From an uncultured Collinsella sp. (GTDB lineage Bacteria > Actinomycetota > Coriobacteriia > Coriobacteriales > Coriobacteriaceae), in the NCBI GenBank assembly GCA_900757495.1, contig CAAENX010000011.1, positions 1 through 64,000 on the forward strand: a stretch of 64,000 nt of DNA. Reading direction: 5' to 3'. Each line of letters opens with the position of its first letter. Position 1 is the stretch's first letter. A program made the position numbers and the translations under genes. The notes under the pieces are model-generated. The model had not been told where the DNA came from, searched no databases, and saw only the letters and a program-made list of their open reading frames with translations. Shown here piece by piece: positions 20,589-31,005 of this stretch.

Positions 20589-21665
20589 TTACACGTTAAA
20601 GCGGAAGTGCACGACGTCGCCATCGGCCATGACATAGTCCTTGCCCTCAATACGCAGCTTGCCGGCGGCCTTGGCGCCCTGCTCGCCGCCGAGCTCGATG
20701 TAGTCGTCATAGCCAATGACCTCGGCCTTAATAAAGCCGCGCTCAAAGTCGGTGTGGATGACGCCGGCAGCCTGCGGGGCAGTCGCGCCCTGGCGAACCG
20801 TCCAGGCCTTGACCTCCATCTCGCCAGCCGTAAAGAACGACTGCAGGCCGAGCAGCTTGTAGGCTGCCTGCGCGAGCACGTCCAGACCGGGCTGCTCCAG
20901 GCCCAGGCTCTCCAGGTAGTCGGCGGCGTCCTCGGGATCGAGCTCGGAAAGCTCGGCCTCAATCTTGGCGCAGATGGGCAGCGGCTTGACGCCATCGATG
21001 GGCGCCAGGTCGTCGTTGAGCATATCCTCGTCCACGTTGGCCACATACAGGATGGGCTTCATGGTGAGCAGGAACAGGCCCTTGGCAGCGGCACGCTCCT
21101 CGTCGGTCATCTCCATAGACGCGGCGCGCTTGCCTTCGTTGAGCCAGGCAAGCAGGCGCTTGGCGACCTCAAACTTGGGCATGAGCTCCTTGTCGCGCTT
21201 GGCCTCCTTCTCGAGCTTAGGCAGCTGCTTCTCGAGCGTGCCCATATCGGCCAGGATGAGCTCGGTCATGATGGTGTCGGCATCGCCGGCAGGATCAACG
21301 AACTCGCCCGTGCGGCCCACCTCACGCATGACGTTGGGGTCCTTAAAGTAGCGCACGACCTCGCAGATGGCATCGGTCTCGCGAATGTTGGCCAAGAACT
21401 GGTTGCCCAGGCCCTCGCCCTCGTTAGCGCCCTTCACCAGACCTGCGATGTCGACGAACTCGACCGTCGCCGGCACAATGCGACCCGGGTTAACGATGTC
21501 AGCGAGCTTTTGCAAGCGGCTATCGGGGACATCGACGATACCCACGTTGGGGTCGATCGTGGCGAACGGGTAGTTGGCGGCAAGGCCGGTCTTTTTGGTA
21601 AGCGCGGTGAACAGCGTCGACTTGCCCACGTTGGGCAGGCCCACGATACCGATGGAAAGGGACAC
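20589..21665 (-). CDS. ychF: Redox-regulated ATPase YchF (Obg family)
   Basis: A 358-residue Obg-like ATPase: P-loop [31 protein letters not shown] (G3), [14 protein letters not shown] in place of NKxD, and the C-terminal TGS-like domain ending [18 protein letters not shown] 21665 is the start, with AAAAGGAGC before it; the longer upstream frame has no family features. It binds ribosomes and ATP and is tied to stress responses. Confidence 0.93.
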   Translation of the reverse strand: MSLSIGIVGLPNVGKSTLFTALTKKTGLAANYPFATIDPNVGIVDVPDSRLQKLADIVNPGRIVPATVEFVDIAGLVKGANEGEGLGNQFLANIRETDAICEVVRYFKDPNVMREVGRTGEFVDPAGDADTIMTELILADMGTLEKQLPKLEKEAKRDKELMPKFEVAKRLLAWLNEGKRAASMEMTDEERAAAKGLFLLTMKPILYVANVDEDMLNDDLAPIDGVKPLPICAKIEAELSELDPEDAADYLESLGLEQPGLDVLAQAAYKLLGLQSFFTAGEMEVKAWTVRQGATAPQAAGVIHTDFERGFIKAEVIGYDDYIELGGEQGAKAAGKLRIEGKDYVMADGDVVHFRFNV

Positions 21666-21708
21666 GACAGCTCCTTTTGGTACAGGTACTTCAAACCGTA
21701 TAAGTATA

Positions 21709-21752
21709 GCGCCGCCGCAGCATCCGGGCGAATCCGGACACCGCGGCGGCGC
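21709..21752 (-). terminator. GC-rich hairpin after the GH4 gene
   Basis: Arms GCGCCGCCGC / GCGGCGGCGC enclosing a second hairpin (TCCGG/CCGGA). It lies between the GH4 stop and ychF start; no T-run follows, so it may stabilise the mRNA or terminate weakly. Confidence 0.5.
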
Positions 21753-21792
21753 AAATGAAGCAGAGATGCGTGAGAGTTCGAGACAGTAGTCC

Positions 21793-23163
<1,371 letters not shown>

Positions 23164-23233
23164 TCAATCCATCCCCGTACGCGGCCTGCACGGTTTGGAA
23201 TTGTTACCTAGAAGTGGAGTTTTTTATCTCCAG

Positions 23234-23272
23234 AATCGGCCTTGCGGTGCATACCGGCTCGCAAGGCCGATT
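23234..23272 (-). promoter_or_regulatory. Intercistronic hairpin between PTS gene and GH4 gene
   Basis: Perfect 13-bp arms AATCGGCCTTGCG / CGCAAGGCCGATT. On the transcribed strand no T-run follows, so it more likely sets relative expression or mRNA stability than full termination. Confidence 0.5.
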
Positions 23273-23290
23273 GTTTCGATGGACGATGGT

Positions 23291-24901
23291 TTACAGAAGA
23301 CTCTCGAACTTCAGAAGACTCTCGAACTTCTCGCGAACCTGCGGGACGGTAAGGCCGATGATGACCTGGATCGACTGACCTTGGACCACCAAGCCATGCG
23401 TACCGATCGCCTTGAAGGAAGCCTCGGGTGCAACGACGCTCTTGTCCTTGACGTTAACGCGCAGACGGGTAGCGCAGTTAGTTACATCGATGATGTTATC
23501 CGTGCCACCGAGCAGATCGAGGATGTTCTCGGCAAGCACCAAGCGCTCATCATCTTTACTCTGGGCGACCGATTTGCCAGCAGCAGCACCGCCCTGCTTT
23601 TGCTTGTAGTCAGCCTTGGACTTGAGCTCGACCTCAACATCGTCATCCTCGCGACCGGGGGTCTTAAAGTCGAACTTGACGATCAGGAAACGGAAGACCA
23701 CGACCCAAAGAGCGGTAAAGCACAGACCGACAAGGATGGAGATGGCGTACTGCAGACCGTGTGCGGCCCAAAGGGGCAGCCAGTCCCACGAGAGCATCGA
23801 GATGATGCCGCCGTCGAAGATGCCCACGACGCCAAGGAGGTTTTGAGCCATGCAACCGAGCGCTCCGAGCACGCAGTGGACGACGAACAGGCCGGGCGCG
23901 ATGAACAGGAAGGTGAAGTCAAGCGGCTCGGTGATACCGCAAAGCATAGCGGTAAGGGTGACGGGAATGAGCAGAGCCTTGACGCGCTGCTTGCGCTCGG
24001 GTTTGGCGGTCATATAAAACGCAATGGCGACGCCAAGCGAGCCGAAGACCTTAGTCCAACCAGGGCAGGTATAGGCAGCCCAGGGTGCGGCATCCTTAAG
24101 AGCAATGCTCGGATCGGCAGCCAGTTGGGGCAGGATGTTGGCCCAAGCAGCAAAGATGCCGCCGTTGACCGCCGCGTTGTCGTAATAGAACGGCGTATAG
24201 ATAAAGTGGTGCAGGCCTGTAGGAATCAGCACGCGCTCGAAGAAAGCAAAGACGCCCACGCCGAACGTACCGGCGGAAAGGATGAATCCCTGGAAGGCGG
24301 AGATAGCAGCCTGAACATGCGGCCACACCAGGCAGGCGATAATAGCGACCGGAACCATAACGAAGAAACCGATCATATAAATGAACACGGAGCCCGAGAA
24401 CACGCCCAGCCACTCAGGAAGTTCGGTGTCGAAGTACTTGTTGTGAAGCATCGTGGCGATACCAGAAATGATAAGCGCGCCCATGATGCCCATATCAAGC
24501 GTTTTGATGCTTGCGATAGTGGCAAGACCAGTACCGCTGCCCGCCTCGACAGAGTAGTCGACTCCAAAGACAGGGCCCCACTGCCCCAAGATTGTGCTTA
24601 CAAAGTAGTTGAAGGTAAGGTAGATGGCCAAAGCCTCCATGCAGCAGCGAGCGTTCTGCTTGTTCGCGAGCGAGATTGGCAACGCTACGCAAAACAGCAA
24701 CGGCATCTGGTTAAAGAGCGTCCAACCACCCTGGAGCAGCACATTCCAGCAATCAAACCAAAGATGACCCGCTGTGGCCATCTCGCCAAAGATCGCCTCG
24801 GTGGTAAACAACGTACCCAGGCCGACGACGATTCCGGAAAATGCGAAAAGAATTGCAGGCGTGTACATTGCACCGCCGAAACGTTGTATCTTTTGCATCA
24901 T
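23291..24901 (-). CDS. PTS maltose/glucose-type EIICB permease
   Basis: A ~536-residue permease: EIIC of the glucose superfamily (IQRFGGAMYTPAILFAFSGI; GITEPLDFTFLF) and a C-terminal EIIB with the phospho-acceptor Cys in VTNCATRLRVNV. No EIIA domain is fused, so phosphate must come from a separate EIIA such as 52300-52797. The start may be ATG 24901 (AGAGGGGG upstream) or 24925. The tail reads KFESLLKFESLL through an 18-bp tandem duplication. With the GH4 enzyme it forms an alpha-glucoside uptake and cleavage unit. Confidence 0.88.
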   Translation of the reverse strand: MMQKIQRFGGAMYTPAILFAFSGIVVGLGTLFTTEAIFGEMATAGHLWFDCWNVLLQGGWTLFNQMPLLFCVALPISLANKQNARCCMEALAIYLTFNYFVSTILGQWGPVFGVDYSVEAGSGTGLATIASIKTLDMGIMGALIISGIATMLHNKYFDTELPEWLGVFSGSVFIYMIGFFVMVPVAIIACLVWPHVQAAISAFQGFILSAGTFGVGVFAFFERVLIPTGLHHFIYTPFYYDNAAVNGGIFAAWANILPQLAADPSIALKDAAPWAAYTCPGWTKVFGSLGVAIAFYMTAKPERKQRVKALLIPVTLTAMLCGITEPLDFTFLFIAPGLFVVHCVLGALGCMAQNLLGVVGIFDGGIISMLSWDWLPLWAAHGLQYAISILVGLCFTALWVVVFRFLIVKFDFKTPGREDDDVEVELKSKADYKQKQGGAAAGKSVAQSKDDERLVLAENILDLLGGTDNIIDVTNCATRLRVNVKDKSVVAPEASFKAIGTHGLVVQGQSIQVIIGLTVPQVREKFESLLKFESLL

Positions 24902-25046
24902 GACGGGGAATCCCCCTCTCTTCATTCGGAGCGCTGCGGTTTTGGCTTCACTCGAGACCGCAGACGCGCCGTTTGCGTGTACCTCGTGCAATAGGACGGG
25001 TGGGCCCGTGTCCCTGACTTCTTGCACTTACGTTTTATCACATCAC

Positions 25047-25203
25047 TTATCTAGACAAGTTAGCATAAAGACTACGGTCGGTCAACGGTTGATTATTGGC
25101 CGTAAACGGTATATGTCCAGTATTTCGCCTGCTAAATCTGACATAGCTGATGGCTGCATTTTAAAATTCTTTTCTACTTGTCTAGATGTGCTTGTCTATA
25201 TCT
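25047..25203. promoter_or_regulatory. Divergent promoter with TTGTCTAGACAA-type operators
   Basis: Three related sites: TTATCTAGACAA (25047-25058), TTGTCTAGATGT (25178-25189) and TTGTCTATATCT (25192-25203). The palindromic core TTGTCTAGACAA is of the kind bound by GntR/HutC repressors, and such a regulator lies at 26348-27103. The sites flank promoters for the PTS genes and the dehydrogenase, so both are probably co-regulated. Confidence 0.55.
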
Positions 25204-25256
25204 ATATACATGCCTATACTTCATTACAACATTCACCGCCACGTTAAGGAGTCACC

Positions 25257-26282
25257 ATGAAAAGCGCGGTCTTCTATGGAAAGCACGATCTCAGGGTCGA
25301 GGATTCGACAAAGCCGGCCGTGGGCAAGCGCGACGTTCTGATCAACGTCAAGGCTTGCGGCGTCTGCGGTACCGACGTTCATATCTATGAAGGCGACAAG
25401 GGTGCAGCCGACGTTACCCCGCCCACGATCCTTGGTCATGAGTTTGCGGGCGTTGTCGAGGCCGTGGGCAGCGACGTCGCTGGCTTTAAACCGGGCGATC
25501 GCGTGTGCATCGACCCAAACCATCCCTGCGGCTGCTGCGAACCCTGCCGCGACGGAATCAACCACTACTGCGAGCATATGACCGGTTACGGCACCACCGT
25601 TAACGGCGGCTTTGCCGAGTACTGCTCCGTCGATATGCAGCAAGTCTACAAGTTGGGCGATCACACCAGCTTTGAGCAGGGTGCTATGACCGAGCCCGTC
25701 GCCTGCTGCCTGCACGGCATCGATATGTGCAACATCAAGCCCGGCAGCACGGTTGTCGTCATCGGCGGTGGCATGATCGGTCTGCTCATGATGCAGCTTG
25801 CCAAAAACGCCGGCGCCACCAAGGTCGTCTTGCTCGAGCCCGTCGAGGGCAAGCGCGAGGTTGCGCTCAAACTCGGCGCCGATCTGGCAATTGATTCCAT
25901 CCACGAGGACGTCCCGGCCCGCCTGAAGCAGGAGGGCGTCGGCAACGTCGATGTCGTTATCGAGTGTGTTGGCAAGCCCGTCACCATCGAGCAGGCCATC
26001 CAGATCGCCGGCCACAAGGCTACGGTCATGATGTTCGGCCTCACCAAGCCCGATGAGACAATCACCGTCAAGCCCTTCGAGGTCTTCCAGAAGGAGCTTG
26101 TGCTCACCTCGTCTTTCATCAACCCTTATACGCAGCGTCGCGCGCTCGAGCTCATCGACTCTGGCAGGCTCGACGTATCCTCGATGGTCGCCAAGGTGGC
26201 TTCCCTCGACGAACTCGGCGCCATCTTGTCAGACCCGGCCCTGCGTGCCATGGGCAAATATATAATCGATCCCAGCAAGTAA
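25257..26282 (+). CDS. Zinc-dependent alcohol/polyol dehydrogenase (MDR family)
   Basis: A 341-residue medium-chain dehydrogenase: catalytic zinc ligands in CGVCGTDVH and GHEFAGVV, structural zinc Cys set in PCGCCEPCRDGINHYC, and Rossmann motif VVIGGGMIGLLMMQLAKNAGA. Closest in kind to sorbitol or threonine dehydrogenase-like enzymes. AAGGAG precedes ATG 25257. Placed with a sugar PTS, it may oxidise a sugar alcohol; the substrate is not set by sequence. Confidence 0.8.
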   Translation: MKSAVFYGKHDLRVEDSTKPAVGKRDVLINVKACGVCGTDVHIYEGDKGAADVTPPTILGHEFAGVVEAVGSDVAGFKPGDRVCIDPNHPCGCCEPCRDGINHYCEHMTGYGTTVNGGFAEYCSVDMQQVYKLGDHTSFEQGAMTEPVACCLHGIDMCNIKPGSTVVVIGGGMIGLLMMQLAKNAGATKVVLLEPVEGKREVALKLGADLAIDSIHEDVPARLKQEGVGNVDVVIECVGKPVTIEQAIQIAGHKATVMMFGLTKPDETITVKPFEVFQKELVLTSSFINPYTQRRALELIDSGRLDVSSMVAKVASLDELGAILSDPALRAMGKYIIDPSK

Positions 26283-26347
26283 ATCGATTGACACCTGCGC
26301 GGACGGCCCTCATCCGCCGTTCACGCACCCAGCTCTAGGAGACCGTC

Positions 26348-27103
26348 ATGGCGCGAGCCATCTTCCAAACTATTTATGACAACGTGAAGCAGTCGATTGA
26401 CGACGGCACATACGCCTATCAGAGTTATCTGCCTTCGGAGACTGAGCTCACGCAGCTGTTTGACTGTTCGCGCATGACGGTCCGTCGCGCCATCTCGATG
26501 CTTGCGGCAGATGGTTACGTGCTCCCCCAGCAAGGCAAAGGCATGCGCGTCATTCGCAACATCAGTGACGAGACGAGTCGTGGCGGCGGCGGACTCGAGA
26601 CCTTTAAGGAAATCGCGACCAGCCGGGGCTTTGAGCTCAAGACTGTCACCACCGTCTTTGAGCTCCTCGTCTGTAGCAAGGCACTCTCCAGGATTACCGG
26701 GTTTCCCGAAGGCTGCGAGCTTACGCGCGCCAAACGCATCCGTTATGCAGACGGACATGCCGTGTGCTCCGACGACTCCTATTACCTAAGCTCGCAGGTA
26801 CCGGGGCTGACACCCGAGATTGTCAACGACTCGATCTATCGTTACCTCGAAGAAGACCTTGGCATTAAGATTGCCACGGGCAAACGCGACGTAACGATTG
26901 AGCATCCCACGCCCGAGGATACACGCGTACTCGATCTCGACGACTTTAACGCACTCGCCGTTGTACGCGGACAGACCTACAACGCCGACGGCATCCTTAT
27001 GGAATACACCGAGACAAAGCAGGTTCCCAGCTTCTTTTTACTCCATGAAACCGTGACGCGCAACGGCACCGGTCGAACCGGCCACCAAAGCAGCATGAAC
27101 TAA
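26348..27103 (+). CDS. GntR/HutC-family repressor with UTRA domain
   Basis: A 251-residue regulator: N-terminal winged helix YLPSETELTQLFDCSRMTVR then RAISMLAADGYVLPQQGKGM, C-terminal UTRA ligand domain (TRAKRIRYADGHAVCSDDSY, YNADGILMEYTETKQ). Start supported by AGGAGACC. It lies downstream of the dehydrogenase and is the best candidate to bind the TTGTCTAGACAA-like sites, with a phosphorylated sugar as inducer. Confidence 0.82.
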   Translation: MARAIFQTIYDNVKQSIDDGTYAYQSYLPSETELTQLFDCSRMTVRRAISMLAADGYVLPQQGKGMRVIRNISDETSRGGGGLETFKEIATSRGFELKTVTTVFELLVCSKALSRITGFPEGCELTRAKRIRYADGHAVCSDDSYYLSSQVPGLTPEIVNDSIYRYLEEDLGIKIATGKRDVTIEHPTPEDTRVLDLDDFNALAVVRGQTYNADGILMEYTETKQVPSFFLLHETVTRNGTGRTGHQSSMN

Positions 27104-27113
27104 CCATCTATTA

Positions 27114-27184
27114 GTTGCGGTGGGATAGTTCCTAGAATTGCCAGCTTAAGGGCAAAACAGGAACTATTCCACCGCAACTTTTTT
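27114..27184 (+). terminator. Terminator of the dehydrogenase-GntR operon
   Basis: Long arms beginning GTTGCGGTGG and closing CCACCGCAAC with GTTCC/GGAAC inside, followed by TTTTTT. Confidence 0.8.
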
Positions 27185-27215
27185 GGCCGGTGGGGCAGCA
27201 CCTGCCCCACCGGCC
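27185..27215 (-). terminator. Terminator of the polyferredoxin gene
   Basis: GGCCGGTGGGGCAG / CTGCCCCACCGGCC, 14 bp perfect; the minus-strand side runs into AAAAAAG and the opposite terminator's T-run, so the two hairpins probably serve convergent genes. Confidence 0.6.
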
Positions 27216-27234
27216 ATCATTTACGCTCTTTTAG

Positions 27235-28488
27235 CTAGTCCGCGAGCTTCTCCACCTGATCGAGCATCTTGTCGAGCTTGGCCTTTGCTTCGGCCTTGAC
27301 CTTCTGGGCTTCTTCGTGAGCCTTCGCCTTCTGGGCGGCCTTTTCCTCAGCTTCGGGGTCGACGACGACCAAATTGGACGCATCGTGTTCGACCAGCTTG
27401 AGCGCATGTTCGGGACAAACCTTGGCACAGGCCCCGCAGCCTAAACAATACGTGGACTCCAACGCAAAGCGACCGCTTCCCACCAAATCGCAGGCAAACG
27501 TGGGGCACACGTTGACGCACTCGCCGCACGACGTGCACTTGTCAAAATCGCACTCCGGCGTGCTCACCTGCATGTTCTGGGCAAGCTCGGGATGGTTCTG
27601 CAGCGTCGAGAGCACCAGCTGCCGCCCGTGCGTGAGCGAACGGCGACGCTTGGTCGTCGTGGTGCCGCACATGGTGTTGAGCGTGCGCTCCAGCTGGGTA
27701 ATCTGATGGCGATGGGCCTTGAGCTTTTGCGTCACCGAAGCCAGCGCCGCCGTCGCCGGGTTGAGCTTGGTCACTGTCAGGCCCGTCGTGCGGGCGATCT
27801 TTTCCATGTACTCCTTGCGCTCGTACTCGCGAAGCTTATGGCACTTGAGGCTCTTGGGGTCGACCTCCAGACCCATACCCGTGCCAGACCACTCTTCGGC
27901 CTTCGCAATCGCCTCGCCCAGAATGTCCTCACCGCCGGTGTTGCGGCATTTATCGCACACGCCCAACGGCAGGTACACACTCACGTTGGGATAGTCGGCC
28001 AGTACCGAGAACCAAGTCTCGGCCGTAATATCGCCCACGCAGGCAACGACAACTTCGTTTTCGCGCGGCATGCGCTTGAGGGCGCGCGTGCAGGTGACGT
28101 AAGCGGTCTCGTGGCTCGTAGCCGCCGAGACAATGTCGTCATACAGGTTTTTGGGCGCCAGGCGCGGCGAGATGATTGCCTCGGTCGGACAGGCAGCGGC
28201 GCACAGGCCGCACTTGCGACAGGAGTCGAGGATCTCGATGGCGTCTTCCTCGACCTCGATAGCGTTGACCGGGCACACGTCCATGCACGCGGTGCAGCCG
28301 CTCTTCTCGTTTTTACAGGTCAGGCACGGAATGGTGTTGCCGCGCGGACGCTCCTTGTAGTCGGCAGGATTCCACTGCGGCGCCGACGGATCGAGTGCAT
28401 CGGTCACACCGCCAAGCGGGTTTTTAAGAAAGTCGAAACCCTTGCTGATCTCGATAATGTCATCAAACAGATCGTGTTCCTGCGCCAT
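27235..28488 (-). CDS. Polyferredoxin with four 4Fe-4S motifs
   Basis: A 417-residue protein. Cys motifs near the N-terminus: CLTCKNEKSGCTACMDVCP and CRKCGLCAAACP; near residues 310-360: CTSCGECVNVCP and CLGCGACAKVCP. The region between holds CDKC, and the tail is a charged Ala/Lys/Glu coiled coil. ATG 28488 has GGGAGGGG before it. It probably passes electrons in fermentation; partner unknown. Confidence 0.75.
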   Translation of the reverse strand: MAQEHDLFDDIIEISKGFDFLKNPLGGVTDALDPSAPQWNPADYKERPRGNTIPCLTCKNEKSGCTACMDVCPVNAIEVEEDAIEILDSCRKCGLCAAACPTEAIISPRLAPKNLYDDIVSAATSHETAYVTCTRALKRMPRENEVVVACVGDITAETWFSVLADYPNVSVYLPLGVCDKCRNTGGEDILGEAIAKAEEWSGTGMGLEVDPKSLKCHKLREYERKEYMEKIARTTGLTVTKLNPATAALASVTQKLKAHRHQITQLERTLNTMCGTTTTKRRRSLTHGRQLVLSTLQNHPELAQNMQVSTPECDFDKCTSCGECVNVCPTFACDLVGSGRFALESTYCLGCGACAKVCPEHALKLVEHDASNLVVVDPEAEEKAAQKAKAHEEAQKVKAEAKAKLDKMLDQVEKLAD

Positions 28489-28639
28489 GCGCGGCCCCTC
28501 CCTGAGCAGTGCAAACAAGCAAGAGATAATGATACGCTATCGGCCCACGCCTCGGGTAAATTACACGCGGAGCATCTTTGCGGCAAATAGCCTATGGCCT
28601 ATCGCCGCCTCGATTGCACAAGGTCGATCAAGCGCCAAG

Positions 28640-29707
28640 CTATACCTCGCACATGAGCTGCACGAGCTTCTGTTCGGTCACCTTGACCTGCTCGTTGGCC
28701 ATGTTACGCTCGTTTCTAAAGACCGCATTTGCAACACCCTGCAGGTCGGCATCGGAAATCTCGCCAAGGCCCAGCTCCTCGAGCGTCGTCGGCAGACCAA
28801 CGCGCTGGCAAAACTCGAGCACCCGGTCAAGCTCGGGCGCACGCTCCAGGCGCAGCTGCACCACCAGACCAAATGCCACGGTCTCGCCATGCATGGCCTT
28901 GCACTCGGGCAGAATCGTCAGACCGTTGGCGATGGCATGCGCCAACGCCAAGCCACCGCTCTCAAAACCGACGCCCGAGAGCAGAATATTGCACTCGATC
29001 AGGCGCTCAACCGCCGGCGATGTACGCCCCTTTTTGAGATCGCGCTTGGCAGCGACGCCGCACTCCATGAGTGTGTCATAGCAGGCGCGGGCCGCAACCA
29101 GAGCCAAGTGTCCCGGCGCGCCACCGTGCTCGTTGGCGCCCCGCGCCGCGGCGCACGAACGCGCCTCGAAATACGTTGCCAGCGCGTCGCCCATACCAGC
29201 AACCGTCATACGCAGCGGGGCCGCCGCGACCACGTTGGTATCGACCACGACTAGGTCTGGATTCTTCTCGAGCATCAGATAACGGTCGAACGACCCATCC
29301 TCGTGATACAGCACCGAAATCGCACTGCACGGACCGTCCATCGAAGCCGCCGTGGGGCATACGCACAACGGCAGCTCGGCATAAAACGCTACTGCCTTGG
29401 CGATATCGAGCATTTTGCCGCCGCCAATACCCACCACCATGTCACAATACTCGGCCCGGGCTTCCTTGGCCATTTCGACAACGGCATCTTCCGTACACGG
29501 ACCGTTGTAAATCTTAAAGAACGGCTCGCTTAGATCTTCGTCCAGAAATCCATCGACGATCTGCCTGCACAGCCGATCCTCGGTGCCCTGGTCAAACAAG
29601 ACATAGGCAGCGCAGCCCAACCATGACAAATACCTGCCCTGACGCGAAAGTTCGCCCGGCCCCTGAACATACCGGCCGGGACCGCCATAAACCATGGGAA
29701 GCGCCAT
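28640..29707 (-). CDS. Glycerol dehydrogenase-like enzyme, paralogue 1
   Basis: A 355-residue iron-type polyol dehydrogenase. GIGGGKMLDIAKAVA is the NAD loop, AGMGDALATYFEA and LAHAIANGLT..AMHGETVAF hold metal ligands (D and two His). About half identical by eye to the gene at 29821-30921. It oxidises glycerol or another 1,2-diol with NAD, or reduces the ketone. Confidence 0.82.
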   Translation of the reverse strand: MALPMVYGGPGRYVQGPGELSRQGRYLSWLGCAAYVLFDQGTEDRLCRQIVDGFLDEDLSEPFFKIYNGPCTEDAVVEMAKEARAEYCDMVVGIGGGKMLDIAKAVAFYAELPLCVCPTAASMDGPCSAISVLYHEDGSFDRYLMLEKNPDLVVVDTNVVAAAPLRMTVAGMGDALATYFEARSCAAARGANEHGGAPGHLALVAARACYDTLMECGVAAKRDLKKGRTSPAVERLIECNILLSGVGFESGGLALAHAIANGLTILPECKAMHGETVAFGLVVQLRLERAPELDRVLEFCQRVGLPTTLEELGLGEISDADLQGVANAVFRNERNMANEQVKVTEQKLVQLMCEV

Positions 29708-29775
29708 ACGAGAATCCGCCCTTCATCAAACAACGATTGGTGCAAAGTAACCTGACCCCTTTGCACCATAGCAAA

Positions 29776-29808
29776 AAGGGGCAAAGCCATCTGCCGGCTT
29801 TGCCCCTT
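29776..29808 (-). terminator. Terminator between the two glycerol dehydrogenase genes
   Basis: Arms AAGGGGCAAAGCC / GGCTTTGCCCCTT, followed on the minus strand by a T-run. It lies directly after paralogue 2, so the paralogues are separate transcription units. Confidence 0.75.
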
Positions 29809-29820
29809 CCTTAGCTTGAT

Positions 29821-30921
29821 TTACTCATCCATGAGGTAATAATGACCCAGTGCGTCGGCACCCAGGATGGCGTTGGCGACCATCTCGGGCGTCACCTCAA
29901 ACGGCATGTTGCGCATAGTGTCATCGGGCGCGCAGGCGGCCTCGGCAACAATCATGGCCTGCTCGCGCGTAAGCTCGGCAACGCCAAGTTCCTTCATCGT
30001 GACCGGCAGGCCCAGCTCAATGCAGAAGCCCAAGACTTCCTCGAGCTTCTCGGTCGGAGCATCCTCGAGTACCAGCTGGACGATGGTGCCGAAGGCGACC
30101 TTCTCGCCGTGATACATGCCATGGCACTCGGGCAGCATCGTCAAACCGTTATGGATGGCATGAGCAGCAGCAAGGCCTGAGCTCTCAAAGCCAATGCCGG
30201 AAAGCAGCGTATTGGCCTCGATGATATGCTCCACGGCAGGCGTGAGCGCACCCTTCTCCAGCGCAACCTTGGCCTTGACGCCATCGGCCATGAGCGTCTC
30301 ATAGCAGAGCTTGGCGAGCGCCAGGCCAGCCATACCGCCCTTGCCGCCGGCGCAGGTGCCGCCGTCGGCATCATGCGTCGCCTGGGCCTCGAAATAGGTT
30401 GCGAGCGCATCGCCCATACCGGAAACCGTCAGGCGCACCGGGCTCGCCGCGATAACCGTCGTATCCATAAGGACGATATTGGGATTTGCCTTAAGGAAGA
30501 GGTACTTGTCGAACTGGCCGTCGTCGGTGTAGAGCACCGAAAGTGCCGAGCACGGGGCATCGGTCGAAGCAATGGTGGGACAAATGATAACCGGGGACTC
30601 CAGGTAATAGGCGACGGCCTTCGCGGTGTCGAGGATCTTGCCGCCACCGACGCCGACGATGATGTCGCAACCGTTGTCGCGAGCGAGCGCAACCAGACGA
30701 TCAACCTCGCCCTTGGAGCACTCGCCGTTAAAGTCCTCAAACAGCAGCTCGGCCTTAGCCTCGGCAAAGCCGCCTTCGATCTTGGCACCGACGCGCTTCT
30801 TGCCCGAAGGCGTCACGATAACGAGAGCCTTGGCGCCGAGCGGCTCGACATAGGGGCCGAGCTTGGCGAGCTCGTCCGGACCCTGGATGTACTTGCTGGG
30901 GCTATTGAAAATTGCAGCCAT
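29821..30921 (-). CDS. gldA: Glycerol dehydrogenase, paralogue 2
   Basis: A 366-residue member: IFNSPSKYIQGPDELAKLGP at the N-terminus, VGVGGGKILDTAKAVAYYLE, MGDALATYFEAQATHDADGG and GMYHGEKVAFG. Length and motifs are those of GldA. The family uses zinc or iron in the active site and NAD. It supplies dihydroxyacetone from glycerol or runs in reverse. Confidence 0.85.
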   Translation of the reverse strand: MAAIFNSPSKYIQGPDELAKLGPYVEPLGAKALVIVTPSGKKRVGAKIEGGFAEAKAELLFEDFNGECSKGEVDRLVALARDNGCDIIVGVGGGKILDTAKAVAYYLESPVIICPTIASTDAPCSALSVLYTDDGQFDKYLFLKANPNIVLMDTTVIAASPVRLTVSGMGDALATYFEAQATHDADGGTCAGGKGGMAGLALAKLCYETLMADGVKAKVALEKGALTPAVEHIIEANTLLSGIGFESSGLAAAHAIHNGLTMLPECHGMYHGEKVAFGTIVQLVLEDAPTEKLEEVLGFCIELGLPVTMKELGVAELTREQAMIVAEAACAPDDTMRNMPFEVTPEMVANAILGADALGHYYLMDE

Positions 30922-30952
30922 TTTTATCCCATTCTCTAATAATTAAAAAGAA

Positions 30953-30984
30953 AGGGGCTCCGTACGGATACGTGCGGAGCCCCT
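30953..30984 (-). terminator. Terminator of the iron alcohol dehydrogenase gene
   Basis: AGGGGCTCCG / CGGAGCCCCT arms, then TTTCTTTTTAATT on the minus strand. Confidence 0.8.
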
Positions 30985-31005
30985 CATTACGATAACAAGA
31001 GTCGA

